Assembly (NCBI GenBank): GCA_039808025.1
Contig: JBDHSK010000010.1
Location: 35,667-99,666 of the forward strand
Length of the DNA stretch: 64,000 bases
From: Sandaracinobacteroides sp039808025
GTDB lineage: Bacteria; Pseudomonadota; Alphaproteobacteria; Sphingomonadales; Sphingomonadaceae
Direction of reading: 5' to 3'
In this document: positions 33,152 through 41,891 of the stretch, piece after piece
Position numbering within the stretch: the first letter of the stretch is position 1
Layout of the letters: every line of letters begins with the position of its first letter
Program-made: the position numbers and the translations under genes
Notes under the pieces: model-generated
What the model was told of the DNA's origin: nothing
Database searches by the model: none
What the model saw: only the letters and a program-made list of their open reading frames with translations

Positions 33152-33796
33152 TCAGAAGTTGTAGGCGACGCCCACACGAATGGTGTGCGCTTCCGGGCGC
33201 ACCGTGAATTCGTTGACGGCGGTGCCGAGGTCCTTGGCGAAATCATAGCGGCTGAACTTGGCGTAGTTGTATTCGACGCGGGCCGACACATTTTCCGTCA
33301 TCGCCTGCTCAATGCCGGCACCCAGCGTCCAGCCGTCACGGCTCGACGAGACCTTGGTGTTGCTGCCGTCCGTGTGGACAGAGTATTTCTGGTTGGCATA
33401 GCCACCACGCAGGTAGACCAGCGTTTGCGGGCTGACCAGCATACCGGCGCGGGCGGCGATGTCGAAGCGGATGCCGACATTCATGGCGCGGGTTGCCCAG
33501 TCGTCCTTGAATTCACCGCTGGTGTCGCTCACCCCGGCTTCGAGGCCGATGATGCCGCTGCCGTTGAGGTTGAAGTTGTAGCCAAGGAAGCCACCATAGG
33601 TGAAGCCGCTGGCCTTGGACGTGTCGGTTTCGACGACAGCCTTGCCTTCACCATAGCGCCAGTCCAGCTTGTCCTGCTGCCAGCCGATCTGGCCACCGAC
33701 ATAGGGGCCGTCGAACACGGCGGCCGACGCCTGGGTGGCAACGAGGGCAGCACTGGCAAGCGCCACGGTGCGGACGAAATTAATGGCCGATGCCAT
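33152..33796 (-). CDS. Outer-membrane beta-barrel protein (small OmpA-like/porin-like)
   Basis: 214 residues. Signal peptide with cleavage after ATQASA (about residue 25), then alternating amphipathic strands: FDGPYVGGQIGWQQDKLDW, GFTYGGFLGYNFNLNGSGII, RFDIAARAGMLVSPQTLVYL, ENVSARVEYNYAKFSRYDF, and a C-terminal strand AHTIRVGVAYNF ending in Phe, the BAM recognition signature. Size and pattern fit an eight-stranded barrel of the Omp25/OmpA-like group. RBS AAAGG near the ATG. Alone in its transcription unit with an AT-rich upstream region and an intrinsic terminator downstream. Function unknown. Confidence 0.88.
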   Translation of the reverse strand: MASAINFVRTVALASAALVATQASAAVFDGPYVGGQIGWQQDKLDWRYGEGKAVVETDTSKASGFTYGGFLGYNFNLNGSGIIGLEAGVSDTSGEFKDDWATRAMNVGIRFDIAARAGMLVSPQTLVYLRGGYANQKYSVHTDGSNTKVSSSRDGWTLGAGIEQAMTENVSARVEYNYAKFSRYDFAKDLGTAVNEFTVRPEAHTIRVGVAYNF

Positions 33797-33874
33797 AAAA
33801 AGCCTTTCTCAATGTTCCATCGCGATAGAGGACCTTCGCGGGTGCAGCAATCTTAAGCGACGGCTTCCTGAAAG

Positions 33875-33890
33875 TTGCGTGAATACGCAA
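33875..33890. promoter_or_regulatory. Perfect palindrome upstream of the outer-membrane barrel gene
   Basis: ttgcgt-gaat-acgcaa is a perfect 6+6 inverted repeat about 80 nt upstream of the barrel-gene start, within an AT-rich stretch (33870-33990) that also holds attaat repeats. A likely operator or promoter element; no regulator can be named. Confidence 0.4.
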
Positions 33891-33998
33891 TTAATTCTTG
33901 ATTAATAATCGCTATCCCATTGAAAAATAAGCAAACGCTATGTAACCGGCCAGTGTAATTTGGTAAAACTGCGACAATTTTATCACAGGTTTCAGCAC

Positions 33999-34562
33999 TC
34001 AGGTTTCGCTGTCGTCGCCCGCACCTGTATCCGCAGCATCGCTGGTTCGTGCCGTCTGCGAGGGCGGGCATGCGGCAGTTGCCGCCAGCCTGGGACGGGC
34101 TGCCCTGGCGGCGGTTGTGGCGAATTCAGCGGCTGAAAGCTGACGGTCGTTATTGGAATCGGCCTTGCGAAATTTGGCGATTCCACTGGCGGCATATTCC
34201 TCGAACGACAGGCGGCCGTCGCCGTTTACATCTAGCTTGTCGAAGTTGCGTCGCCGTTGCGCCAGAAATTCCGCCTGGGTGATACGGCCATCGTCGTCGC
34301 GGTCAGCACGGGCAAAGCGTTTTTCCTCGCGGCTGCGCGTTGGTACGACTGGCGCTTCCAGATATTGGCCGATATTGGCGTCACCCGCCGAGTGGGCGAC
34401 CGTGGGCAGTTCCTGCTGGACCGGCGGCGTGGCAGGCAGCGGCGGTACATTGGCGTGCACCTTCTGGGCATCAGCCGACAGCCACAGGGCGGTGGCACCG
34501 CCCAGCATGGCCAATGCCGCCATGGCAGCCGCCACCCGGCGGTAGCGGTTGGAATTCTCCAT
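33999..34562 (-). CDS. EF-hand calcium-binding protein, membrane-anchored or exported
   Basis: 187 residues. N-terminal hydrophobic segment (VAAAMAALAMLGGATALWLS, about 10-29) without a clear cleavage site, then a Pro/Ala linker. Three 12-residue EF-hand loops: Asp87-Glu98 (DRDDDGRITQAE), Asp111-Glu122 (DVNGDGRLSFEE) and Asp135-Glu146 (DSNNDRQLSAAE); the third has Arg at the usual Gly position and may bind weakly. The C-terminus is Ala/Arg/Thr-rich. Calcium binding is well supported by the loops; role unknown. Confidence 0.88.
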   Translation of the reverse strand: MENSNRYRRVAAAMAALAMLGGATALWLSADAQKVHANVPPLPATPPVQQELPTVAHSAGDANIGQYLEAPVVPTRSREEKRFARADRDDDGRITQAEFLAQRRRNFDKLDVNGDGRLSFEEYAASGIAKFRKADSNNDRQLSAAEFATTAARAARPRLAATAACPPSQTARTSDAADTGAGDDSET

Positions 34563-34647
34563 TACTGATCATCCTGTTGCGCGCGCCCCTTCCACGCACA
34601 GCCGGTTGCCGTCCCCGCCGCGATTGGTAGCAAACCCGGCGCCGCGG

Positions 34648-35229
34648 TCAACCCGTCAGGTTGGCAACCCACATGCGCCATTGTCGCAGCGCCGAGGCCA
34701 GCGGCCGCGGCGGCTTGCCGGCGCGGGCGCGGCGCACATCGTCGCGCCCCAGCACATCGAGCGCCGCCAGCGGCCCCGGCAGCGGCTGGCGTGGCGGTGG
34801 TTCCGGCCAGTCCACCCGGGCAAGCTTCACGCCGACGTGCCCCCATGGCCCGCGCAGCAGCCGCCCCAGCGCGAACGCCGTTCCCGCCCCTGCCGGCGGG
34901 GTATCGGCCCCCATGGCGGCCGCCAGCGCCGCGAACAGCGCCCCGCCCCGCGCCCTTGCCATCTGCAACAGCGGCAGAGGATCGTCGCCCAGCAGCGGCA
35001 GCACGCCGTCTTCCACCGCAGCCAGAGCCGCCAGATCGACACCGCGGCCGGTGTTGCGGCCGCTGGCCAGCGCCTGCAGCAGGGGCTGGGCCGGTGGTTC
35101 GCCGCCCGTTGCCAGTACCTGCAACTGTTCGCGCCACCAGGCGAGCCGGATTTCCGCCAGCAGCGGGTCCTTGATGTCGCCCACTATCCGCTGCACCTCG
35201 AGATCATAGGCGTGAATGGCGAGCAGCAT
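34648..35229 (-). CDS. Squalene/phytoene synthase family protein (start uncertain)
   Basis: The part downstream of the only ATG (35229) is 193 residues, but conserved family sequence continues upstream in the same frame without a standard start: RHHDSERWLSALWAPAAARP precedes MLLAIHAYDLEVQRIVGDI. The family pattern DPLLAEIRLAWWREQLQVL is present; the Asp-rich motifs of true prenyl-condensing enzymes are not obvious, so this may be the non-catalytic NDUFAF6-like branch known in alphaproteobacteria. If an in-frame ACG at 35316 (GGAG 7 nt upstream) were the start, the product would be 222 residues and the gene would overlap lysS by 8 nt. It follows lysS on the same strand. Confidence 0.75.
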   Translation of the reverse strand: MLLAIHAYDLEVQRIVGDIKDPLLAEIRLAWWREQLQVLATGGEPPAQPLLQALASGRNTGRGVDLAALAAVEDGVLPLLGDDPLPLLQMARARGGALFAALAAAMGADTPPAGAGTAFALGRLLRGPWGHVGVKLARVDWPEPPPRQPLPGPLAALDVLGRDDVRRARAGKPPRPLASALRQWRMWVANLTG

Positions 35230-35308
35230 CGGCCGCGCCGCCGCCGGCGCCCACAGGGCCGACAGCCAGCGTTCGCTGTCGTGGTGGCGGATGTCGCTTT
35301 CGAGGTCG

Positions 35309-36964
35309 TCAGCCGTCGCTTTTCTCCGCTGCGTCTTCCAGCGCCTTGTTTTCCAGTGCCTTGTTTTCCAGTGCCTTGTCGATCAGCGCCCGGCTGTTGG
35401 CGACCCCATACAGCGCGAAGAAGGTGCCCATGCGCGGCCCCTGCGAACTGCCGAGCAGGATCTCGTAGAGTGCCTGGAACCAGCGGCGCAGCGGCTCGAA
35501 CCCATGGCGCTTGCCCACTTCATAGACTTCGTTCTGGATGGTTTCGGCGTCAGCGTCGCGGTGGGCGTCCAGCCAGCCGGCGAGTTCGGCAAGCGCCGCC
35601 GCCTCCTGGCGGTCGGGGGCGCGGCGTTTCAGGGTGGGGGCCACATGATCATGGTGATAGCCGATGGCGGAGTCGATCATCGCCTTCAGCCGCACATCGC
35701 CCACCGGGTCGCACGCCGGGGCATAGCGTTTCAGGAAGGCCCCCAGCATCGCCGCGTCGCTGGCGCCTGATACCGCCACCAGATTGAGAAGCAGGCCGAA
35801 GCTGACGGGCGGGGCATAGGCGGGCGGCGGACCGCCATGAACGTGGAACGTCGGATTGCCCAGCCGCTCCTTGGGCGGCTGGCCGGGGAAGGCAGCCACG
35901 AACTGGAAGTAATCGTCCATCGCCTTGGGGATGACCCCCAGATGCAGTTTCTTGGCAGCGCGGGGCTGCTGATACATGTAGAAGGCGAGACTTTCCGGCG
36001 GGGCGTAGCGCAGCCATTCCTCGATGGTGAGGCCGTTGCCTTTGGTTTTCGAGATTTTCGCCCCTTCGGCATCGAGGAACAGCTCGTAGTTGAAGCCTTC
36101 GGGCGGGCGGGCGCCCAGAATGCGGGCGATCTTCGACGACAGGGTGACCGAATCGATCAGGTCCTTGCCCGCCATCTCATAATCGACCCCAAGCGCCACC
36201 CAGCGCATCGCCCAGTCGACCTTCCATTGCAGCTTGCAGTGGCCGCCGGTCACCGGAACCGACACGGGTTCGCCGCTTTCCGGGTCGGTAAAGGTGATGG
36301 TGCCGGCGGTCTCGTCGCGGCCGGTCACCGGCACCTGCAACACCTTGCCGCTGGTGGGCGAAACCGGAAGGAACGGCGAATAGGTGGCGCGGCGATCCGG
36401 CCCCAGCGTCGGCAGCACCACGGCCATGATGGCGTCATAGTGGCGGAGCACCTTCAGAAGCGTCTCGTCGAAGCGTCCTGAGCGGTAGCAGTGCGTCGAC
36501 GACAGGAACTCATAGTCAAAGCCGAAGCTGTCGAGAAAGCCGCACAGCCTTGCGTTGTTGTGGGCGCCGAAGCTGTCGTGGGTGCCGAACGGGTCGGGCA
36601 CATCGGTGAGCGGCTTGTCGAGGCTGGCCTTCAGAAGCTCCTGGTTGGGCAGGTGGGGCGGTACCTTGCGCATGCCGTCCATGTCGTCGGAAAAGGCGAT
36701 GAGGCGGGTGGGCACGCCGGGGTGAAGCAGCGCGAAGGCGCGGCGGACCATGGTGGTGCGCACCACTTCGCCGAAGGTGCCGATGTGTGGCAGGCCCGAG
36801 GGGCCATAGCCGGTTTCGAACACCACGCCATGGGCCGGGAAGCCATCGGGATAGCGGGCAGACAGTTTGCGCGCTTCCTCGAACGGCCACGCCTTGCTGA
36901 TGGTGGCTTCGGCGCGCAGGGCTTGCAATTCGTCGGGGGAGAGGGTGGAAAGGCCAGTGAACAT
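35309..36964 (-). CDS. lysS: Lysyl-tRNA synthetase, class I
   Basis: 551 residues; charges tRNA-Lys. It is the archaeal-type class I enzyme, the form used by many alphaproteobacteria. HIGH-like motif in GLPHIGTFGEVVRTTMVRRA, N-terminal TISKAWPFEEARKL, GHCKLQWKVDWAMRWVALGV, and the KMSKS-like loop KISKTKGNGLTIEEWL. The C-terminus carries two and a half LENKA repeats. The annotated ATG (36964) shares bases with the start of the divergent helicase gene; an in-frame TTG at 36928 (LQALRAEATISKAW) would fit the family length equally well. Confidence 0.95.
   Translation of the reverse strand: MFTGLSTLSPDELQALRAEATISKAWPFEEARKLSARYPDGFPAHGVVFETGYGPSGLPHIGTFGEVVRTTMVRRAFALLHPGVPTRLIAFSDDMDGMRKVPPHLPNQELLKASLDKPLTDVPDPFGTHDSFGAHNNARLCGFLDSFGFDYEFLSSTHCYRSGRFDETLLKVLRHYDAIMAVVLPTLGPDRRATYSPFLPVSPTSGKVLQVPVTGRDETAGTITFTDPESGEPVSVPVTGGHCKLQWKVDWAMRWVALGVDYEMAGKDLIDSVTLSSKIARILGARPPEGFNYELFLDAEGAKISKTKGNGLTIEEWLRYAPPESLAFYMYQQPRAAKKLHLGVIPKAMDDYFQFVAAFPGQPPKERLGNPTFHVHGGPPPAYAPPVSFGLLLNLVAVSGASDAAMLGAFLKRYAPACDPVGDVRLKAMIDSAIGYHHDHVAPTLKRRAPDRQEAAALAELAGWLDAHRDADAETIQNEVYEVGKRHGFEPLRRWFQALYEILLGSSQGPRMGTFFALYGVANSRALIDKALENKALENKALEDAAEKSDG
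35341..35385 (-). repeat. 15-bp tandem repeat at the 3' end of lysS
   Basis: The plus-strand unit gtgccttgttttcca, read on the minus strand as codons for LENKA, occurs at 35341-35355 (one base different), 35356-35370 and partially at 35371-35385. It makes a repeated charged tail in LysRS and keeps the frame when copy number changes. Confidence 0.75.
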
Positions 36965-39692
36965 GATGCCTGCCCCATTGCCCTATCCGGCGCTCGTTGC
37001 AACCCATGCCGGTATCTGGCGCGCCGACTCCAAAGGCGAAACGCTTGCGGTTTCCCGCGCCGAAGCCGTGCGCCGGCTGGCTGATTCGCCGCATCTGCTG
37101 CTGGGGGCGCGGCAGGTGGCACAGCGGCTGGGGCTGGCCGAGGTGTCGGGGCTCGACCTGCTGGAGCTGTTCGCCTTTGTCGCCCCGGCGCAATTCGTGG
37201 TGCCTTCGGCCGCCGGCGTTGCCGGGTGGCTTGGTCTGCCACCACCGGCGGATTTCGCGCGCGAACCGGCCTTTCTGCAACAGGCGGCCGCCACGCTGGC
37301 GGGGCGCCTGGCCGACCGCGGCTATGCGGCGATGGCGGGGGCGGCAGACAGCCTTGCCCGGTTGCAGCGCCACGGCTGGCCGTGGGCGCCGGTGCTGGCC
37401 GATGTGCTGCCCGCCGGGGCCGGGCGCGGCACCCCGCTGTTTCAGGCACTGAGCGAGTGGGACGACCCGGCACCACGCCCTCGCCCGCGTTTGCAGGTGC
37501 TGACCGGGCCAGCCGTCGAGGCCCGCCTGCGCCAGCTGGCGGGTGACAGCCGCCCGCCACGCGCCGGACAGCGTGCCTATGCGGCGGCGGCCTTGCAGGC
37601 CTTTCAGCCGCGCGCCAGCCGCGATGGCCCAAATCTGGTGGTGGCCGAAGCCGGCACCGGCATCGGCAAGACCCTTGGCTATCTGGCGCCGGCCAGCCTC
37701 TATGCCGATACCACGGGTGGACCGGTGTGGCTTTCCACCTATACCCGTGCGTTGCAACGCCAGTTGCGCAGTGAATGTGCCCGCAGCCTTCCCGAGGCCA
37801 CCGATTCGGGGCGTATCGTGGTGCGTAAAGGCCGCGAGAATTACCTGTGCCTGCTCAACCTCGAGGATGCGCTGCAGGGCGGGTTTGCCGGGCGGAATGC
37901 CCAGTTTGCCGAGCTGGTGGCGCGCTGGGCGCGCTATAGTGCCGATGGCGACATGGTGGGCGGTGACCTGCCGGGTTGGCTGTCGGGGCTGTTCCGCCGC
38001 GGCAGCGCCCTGCCGGCCCTTACCGACCGGCGTGGCGAATGCATCCGCGCCGCCTGCCCGCATTACCGCCGCTGCTTCATCGAGAAGAGCCAGCGCGCCG
38101 CCGAATCGGCGGACCTGGTTATTGCCAACCATGCGCTGGTGATGGCGACAGCGGTGCGCCCGCCCGGCGAAGCGGCAGAACCGCCGCGGCTGGTGTTCGA
38201 TGAAGGCCACCACCTGCATGCTGCGGCCGACAGCGCCTTTGCCCTTGCCTTCACTGGGGCCGAGATGCTGGAACTGCGCCGCTGGCTGCTGGGGCCGGAT
38301 CGTCCGGGTCGACGCGCCGGGCGCCGCCGCGGGCTGACGGCGCGGCTCATCGATGTGACGAGCTATGACCCCGAAGGCGGGCTGGCAACCGAGGCGGTGG
38401 TTGAGGCAGCGCGGGCGCTGCCGACAATCGACTGGCTGACCCGGCTGGATGCCGGAGAGCCGCATGGCCCGCTGGAGCGATTGCTGGCGCAGATCCGCAG
38501 CCATGTGCTTTTGCATGCCGCGGATTCCGAGCGCGGGTTCTCGCTGGAATGTGCCATCACCGCCCTGCCCGAGGGGTTGCCCGAAGCCGTGGCAGCAGCG
38601 GCCGGGGCGCTGGATGATATGCGCCGGGCCTTGCTGGCGCTGCATCTGCGGCTGCTGGCGCTGGTGCGCGAACAGCCGCCATGGCTCGATCAGCCGGGGC
38701 TGTCGCGGCTGGGCGGAGTTGCTGACGGGGTGCAGGCACGGCTCGACCTGCTGGCCGGCTGGCTGCGGCTGCTGCTGCGGGTGACCGGCGAGGCGGAAAG
38801 CGATTTCGTCGACTGGCTGACACTGGTGCGCGCCGAGGGGCGCGAGCTTGACTGCGGGATCATGAGGCACTGGCTCGACCCGCTGAAGCCGCTGGCCGAC
38901 ACCGTGCTGGCGCCGGCCCCCGGCGTGCTGGTGACTTCGGCGACGCTGGGAGACCCGCCCGAGGCGGCCGCCGGCGCCTGGCATCTGGCGGTGCCGGCCA
39001 CAGTGTTCCGGGTGGAGAGCCCGTTTGACTATGCGAAAGTGGCGCGGATCTTCGTGGTGACCGATACCCGGCGGCACGATATCGCCTCGCTGGCCCATGC
39101 CTACCACCGGCTGATTGCAGCGGCCGGTGGCGGCACTCTGGGGTTGTTCACGGCGATCTCGCGGTTGCGCGCTGTCCACGCCCGCCTTGCCGACCGCATG
39201 GCGCGCGCCGGACTGCCGCTGTTTGCCCAGCACGTCGATGCTGTCGATACCGGAACGCTTGTCGACCTGTTCCGTGCCGATCGCCGCGCCACCCTTCTGG
39301 GAACCGATGCCTTGCGCGATGGTGTCGATGTGCCGGGTGATTCGCTGCGGCTCATCCTGTTCGAGGGGGTGCCATGGTCGCGGCCTACCATCCTGAACCA
39401 GGCGCGGCGGCTGGCGGGTGGCGGCACGGCCCATGAAGACCGGCAGGTCAGACACCGGCTGCGTCAGGCGTTCGGGCGGCTGATCCGCTCGTCGGAAGAT
39501 CGCGGCGTCTTCGTGCTGCTGGGGCCTTCGGTGCCGTCGCGGCTGCTGGCGGCTTTCCCGCCGGCGGTGCCGGTGGCGCGGTTGCCGCTGGAAGAAGTGG
39601 CAGTGGCAACCGAAGCATTTCTGGCCGGGGATTGCGCGATGCCGCCGGCCTTCGTAACAGACACAGATTGCCTTGATCTGGGGAACGGATGA
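36963..39692 (+). CDS. DinG/XPD-like ATP-dependent DNA helicase
   Basis: 909 residues (ATG at 36963; a second ATG at 36966). Superfamily 2 iron-sulfur helicase. Walker A VAEAGTGIGKTLGYLAPA near residue 230; four cysteines for a [4Fe-4S] cluster, one in ENYLCLLNL (about 296) and three in GECIRAACPHYRRCF (about 359-369); DEGH box in LVFDEGHHLHAAAD near 414; C-terminal motifs LLGTDALRDGVDVPGDSLRL and FEGVPWSRPTILNQARRLAG. The N-terminal 200 residues before the helicase core contain an uncharacterised region common in this group. Divergent from lysS with touching start codons; the 3' end overlaps the phosphatase gene by 4 nt. Probably in DNA repair or R-loop/replication rescue. Confidence 0.92.
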   Translation: MMPAPLPYPALVATHAGIWRADSKGETLAVSRAEAVRRLADSPHLLLGARQVAQRLGLAEVSGLDLLELFAFVAPAQFVVPSAAGVAGWLGLPPPADFAREPAFLQQAAATLAGRLADRGYAAMAGAADSLARLQRHGWPWAPVLADVLPAGAGRGTPLFQALSEWDDPAPRPRPRLQVLTGPAVEARLRQLAGDSRPPRAGQRAYAAAALQAFQPRASRDGPNLVVAEAGTGIGKTLGYLAPASLYADTTGGPVWLSTYTRALQRQLRSECARSLPEATDSGRIVVRKGRENYLCLLNLEDALQGGFAGRNAQFAELVARWARYSADGDMVGGDLPGWLSGLFRRGSALPALTDRRGECIRAACPHYRRCFIEKSQRAAESADLVIANHALVMATAVRPPGEAAEPPRLVFDEGHHLHAAADSAFALAFTGAEMLELRRWLLGPDRPGRRAGRRRGLTARLIDVTSYDPEGGLATEAVVEAARALPTIDWLTRLDAGEPHGPLERLLAQIRSHVLLHAADSERGFSLECAITALPEGLPEAVAAAAGALDDMRRALLALHLRLLALVREQPPWLDQPGLSRLGGVADGVQARLDLLAGWLRLLLRVTGEAESDFVDWLTLVRAEGRELDCGIMRHWLDPLKPLADTVLAPAPGVLVTSATLGDPPEAAAGAWHLAVPATVFRVESPFDYAKVARIFVVTDTRRHDIASLAHAYHRLIAAAGGGTLGLFTAISRLRAVHARLADRMARAGLPLFAQHVDAVDTGTLVDLFRADRRATLLGTDALRDGVDVPGDSLRLILFEGVPWSRPTILNQARRLAGGGTAHEDRQVRHRLRQAFGRLIRSSEDRGVFVLLGPSVPSRLLAAFPPAVPVARLPLEEVAVATEAFLAGDCAMPPAFVTDTDCLDLGNG

Positions 39693-40240
39693 AGACGCTG
39701 AGCCTGCTGCGCCACGCCAAATCGAGCTGGGAGGACCCGGCGCAGCGCGATTTCGACCGTCCGCTGAACACCCGCGGCCGGCGGGCGGCGCGCACCATCG
39801 GTGAATGGATGGCGCGCGAAGGGTTGGCCTTCGATGCCGTTCTCGCCTCTCCGGCGCGGCGGGTGCAGGAAACGCTCGACGAAGTGGCGGCCGGCTATGG
39901 CGGGCCGCTGGCCGGAACAACGGGAGGCGTGCAGTCTGACAGGCGGGTATACATGGCCTCAGCAGCCTGCCTGTTCGCTCTGCTGCACGAAACGGATGAT
40001 AGGATCGGCCACCTGCTGCTGGTGGGTCACAACCCTGGCCTTGAAGACCTGCTGTTGCAGGCTACCAGCCACAGCGACACGCCGCTGCGCCGTGCGGCCT
40101 ATGAAAAATACCCGACCGCCACCTTCGCGTCGCTGGAGTTCGCGACCGGCCACTGGGCTGCTGTCGACGAAGGGCAGGCACACCTCAGCCGGTTCATCCG
40201 CCCGCGCGACCTCGATCCGGCACTGGGCCCGGAAAGCTGA
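39689..40240 (+). CDS. SixA-like histidine phosphatase family protein
   Basis: 183 residues. The phosphoglycerate-mutase-like motif is reduced to LLRHAKSSW at the N-terminus, as in SixA phosphohistidine phosphatases, followed by DFDRPLNTRGRRAA, DAVLASPARRVQETL, and the second His in LLLVGHNPGLEDLL. SixA removes phosphate from histidine on phosphotransfer proteins; the substrate here is unknown. 4-nt overlap with the helicase and 1-nt overlap with mlaE, so it lies inside a four-gene operon with no clear common theme. Confidence 0.92.
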   Translation: MKTLSLLRHAKSSWEDPAQRDFDRPLNTRGRRAARTIGEWMAREGLAFDAVLASPARRVQETLDEVAAGYGGPLAGTTGGVQSDRRVYMASAACLFALLHETDDRIGHLLLVGHNPGLEDLLLQATSHSDTPLRRAAYEKYPTATFASLEFATGHWAAVDEGQAHLSRFIRPRDLDPALGPES

Positions 40241-41022
40241 TGGATCTGCTGGGGCGGCCGTTGGTGGCGCTGGGCGCCTTCGCGTTGGCGGTGTTTGCCG
40301 TGGTCGGACGGCTGGCGATCTTTGCCGGCCGCGCTGTCGGCAAGGCGCTGTCGCCGATGTGGTATCCGGTGCGCATCATTGAACAGATGGCGATGATCGG
40401 CTGGTTTTCGCTTCCGGTGGTGGGGCTGACCGCCCTGTTCACCGGCGCCGCCCTTGCCCAGCAGATCTATGTGGGCGGCCAGCGCTTTTCCGCCGAGGCA
40501 ACAGTGCCGGCGGTCACGGTGATCGCCATGGTGCGCGAGCTGGGGCCGGTGCTGGCGGGGCTGATGGTGGCGGGTCGGGTCTCGTCGGCGATGGCTGCCG
40601 AGCTTGGCACCATGCGGGTGACCGAGCAGATCGACGCCATGGTGACCTTGCGCACCGACCCGTGGCGCTACCTGATCGCCCCGCGGCTGATTGCCTCGAC
40701 CCTGATGCTGCCGCTGCTGGTGGTGATCGCCAATATCCTTGGCATTCTGGGCGGTTATGCACTGGCGGTCACAAGGCTTGGCTTCAATGGCTCGGGCTAT
40801 CTTGCAACCACCCGCCATTATCTGGAAGCCGACGACATCATTTCCAGCCTGGTGAAGGCGGCGGTGTTCGGGTTCGTGATCGCCATTTCCGGCTGCTATC
40901 ACGGCTTCCAGTCGTCAGGCGGGGCCGCCGGTGTGGGCCGCGCCACCACCAACGCCGTGGTGACTGCCTTCCTTCTGATTCTGCTCACCAACCTGGTGAT
41001 CACCGTGGTGGTGTTCGGATGA
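40240..41022 (+). CDS. mlaE: Mla phospholipid transport permease MlaE
   Basis: 260 residues; inner-membrane permease of the Mla ABC complex. Family landmarks: MIGWFSLPVVGLTALFTGAA near residue 50, MVRELGPVLAGLMVAGRVSS, then AELGTMRVTEQIDAMVTLRT and the closing GFQSSGGAAGVGRATTNAVV. Five or six membrane helices. Overlaps the phosphatase by one base and mlaF by 4 nt. The binding protein MlaD lies at the left end of the window, 39 kb away. Confidence 0.95.
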   Translation: MDLLGRPLVALGAFALAVFAVVGRLAIFAGRAVGKALSPMWYPVRIIEQMAMIGWFSLPVVGLTALFTGAALAQQIYVGGQRFSAEATVPAVTVIAMVRELGPVLAGLMVAGRVSSAMAAELGTMRVTEQIDAMVTLRTDPWRYLIAPRLIASTLMLPLLVVIANILGILGGYALAVTRLGFNGSGYLATTRHYLEADDIISSLVKAAVFGFVIAISGCYHGFQSSGGAAGVGRATTNAVVTAFLLILLTNLVITVVVFG

Positions 41023-41771
41023 CGGCCAAGCTGGCGATCAGCGGCCTTGCCAAGGCGTTCGGGGCCAAGCAGGTGCTGGCAGGGGTTGATCTTTCGGTGG
41101 CGCGCGGCGAATCGCTGGTGGTGATCGGCGGTTCGGGCACCGGCAAATCGGTGCTTCTGAAATGCGTGCTTGGGCTCATCCGCCCGGATGCCGGCTCGAT
41201 CCGGCTGGATGGGCAGGAACTGGTGGGGCAAAAGGGGGCGGCGCTGCAGCAGGCGCGGGCCCGGTTCGGAATGCTGTTCCAGGGCGGCGCCCTGTTCGAT
41301 TCGTTGCCGGTGTGGCGCAACGTCACCTTCGCGCTGACGCGCGGCGCCCTCGGCGACAAGCGCCGCATGCATGCACTGGCCGTCGAGGCGCTGGCCAAGG
41401 TAGGGCTGGAGGCGCGGGTGGCCGATCTGCGCCCAGCCGAACTGTCGGGCGGCATGCTGAAGCGGGTGGCACTGGCGCGGGCGATAGCCGCCACGCCGGA
41501 AATCCTGTTCTTCGATGAACCGACCACCGGGCTCGACCCGGTGCGCGCCGGCACCATCAACCGCCTCATCCGTCAGCAGGTGACGGCGCTTGGCTGCACG
41601 GCCGTCACCATCACCCACGACATGGCCTCGGTGCGGCACATTGCCGACCGGGTGGCGATGCTGAAAGACGGGCGCATCATCTGGGAGGGGCCGGTAAGTG
41701 CCCTCGACCATTCGGGCAATGCCGATGTCGCGCAGTTCGTCAACGGCGTTGCCCCTCTGGCCTCAACCTGA
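41019..41771 (+). CDS. mlaF: Mla phospholipid transport ATPase MlaF
   Basis: 250 residues from the ATG at 41019. Walker A IGGSGTGKSVLL, Q-loop GMLFQGGALFDSLPVWRNV (a typical MlaF stretch), signature LSGGMLKRVALARA, Walker B ILFFDEPTTGLDP, H-loop TITHDMASVRHIAD. Energises MlaE. The open frame extending back to 40662 lies within mlaE and was rejected. 4-nt overlap with mlaE. Confidence 0.96.
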   Translation: MTAKLAISGLAKAFGAKQVLAGVDLSVARGESLVVIGGSGTGKSVLLKCVLGLIRPDAGSIRLDGQELVGQKGAALQQARARFGMLFQGGALFDSLPVWRNVTFALTRGALGDKRRMHALAVEALAKVGLEARVADLRPAELSGGMLKRVALARAIAATPEILFFDEPTTGLDPVRAGTINRLIRQQVTALGCTAVTITHDMASVRHIADRVAMLKDGRIIWEGPVSALDHSGNADVAQFVNGVAPLAST

Positions 41772-41891
41772 CCCATCGATTCTGAACGGCGCCTGTCGGT
41801 CACCACCATGTAACAATCGTTGACGATGGATTCCCGGCATGACGGCCTAGAGTCGGACATCGAGACTCGGGCTGAATCAGGAGCCATCGGT

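Noticed and set aside
36516..39920. 1134-codon open frame on the minus strand opposite the helicase gene
   Set aside because: Composition is typical of a shadow frame in GC-rich DNA (Arg/Gln/His-rich, no domain), and the plus-strand helicase has all expected motifs.
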